Shown piece by piece: positions 63,968 to 64,000 of a stretch of DNA of 64,000 nt. Source of the DNA: Deinococcus fonticola (GTDB lineage Bacteria > Deinococcota > Deinococci > Deinococcales > Deinococcaceae). The notes under the pieces were generated by a model. It was not told where the DNA came from. It did not search any database and was given only the letters and a program-made list of their open reading frames with translations. The position numbers and the translations under genes are program-made. The stretch is taken from the NCBI RefSeq assembly GCF_004634215.1, contig NZ_SMMH01000017.1, positions 11,566 to 75,565 of the forward strand, read 5' to 3'. Positions within the stretch are counted from its first letter, which is position 1, and each line of letters starts with the position of its first letter.

Positions 63968-64000
63968 AAGCCAAGCGAAGTGAAGACTGACCTTGGATCA

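Overview
The window is high-GC bacterial chromosome that fits the genus Deinococcus. The reasons are a PriA whose helicase motifs are gone but whose zinc-binding region is intact, an archaeal-type XPB helicase paired with a Bax1-like nuclease, a CGNR/ABATE regulator, an N-acylamino-acid racemase (OSBS family) next to a GNAT transferase, and about twenty genes whose start codon lies only 5-8 nt after a TANNNT-like -10 element (leaderless promoters, a known Deinococcus habit). This assignment is inferred from gene content; no rRNA gene is present. Most of the window is dense core genome with many 1-14 nt gene overlaps. I see no CRISPR array, prophage or insertion sequence.

Layout. 1-6.1 kb: tRNA-Lys, an MFS transporter, an HD hydrolase fused to a nuclease-like domain, a secreted cytochrome c, and a DUF294/CBS nucleotidyltransferase with a DEDDh exonuclease. 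6.4-12.9 kb: a secreted protein, priA, an A/T-rich SUKH-like gene, and the overlapping XPB-like helicase and Bax1-like nuclease genes. 12.9-18.9 kb: a penicillin-binding-type serine hydrolase, an alpha/beta hydrolase divergent from a CGNR regulator, a winged-helix protein, a WD40-like secreted protein and two envelope proteins. 19.1-25 kb: a peptide-type substrate-binding protein, an M14-like carboxypeptidase, a thioesterase, a histidine phosphatase and an SMP-30 lactonase. 25-33.3 kb: small genes, then the purine operon purC-purS-cupin-purQ-MOSC-purL-purF (read leftward), with a leader ORF overlapping purC.

33.7-45.1 kb: prmC, khpB, a low-molecular-weight phosphatase, a cyclophilin, an M29 aminopeptidase, ispF-metallophosphatase-trmL, an M42 aminopeptidase divergent from a class A beta-lactamase-like gene, a winged-helix gene with apaG, and an S9 oligopeptidase. 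45.1-50.9 kb: a decayed lipoprotein gene, tRNA-Asp, hcp with an Rrf2 regulator (nitrosative stress), and speA (polyamines). 51-56.4 kb: small membrane and monooxygenase genes, an NlpC/P60-like protein, and the nadB-nadC-nadA operon. 57-63.7 kb: an internally deleted LOG-family gene, an EamA transporter divergent from its probable MarR repressor, ung, an ABC-F ATPase, and the GNAT-racemase pair.

The window ends with a near-consensus sigma-70 promoter followed by no gene but by five successive hairpins, each closed by a 4-nt loop, probably a structured RNA or a stable-RNA leader. The most notable items are this hairpin array, the purC leader ORF with its embedded 11-bp hairpin, a leaderless 16-codon ORF ahead of the XPB gene, the HD/nuclease fusion, and the altered PriA.
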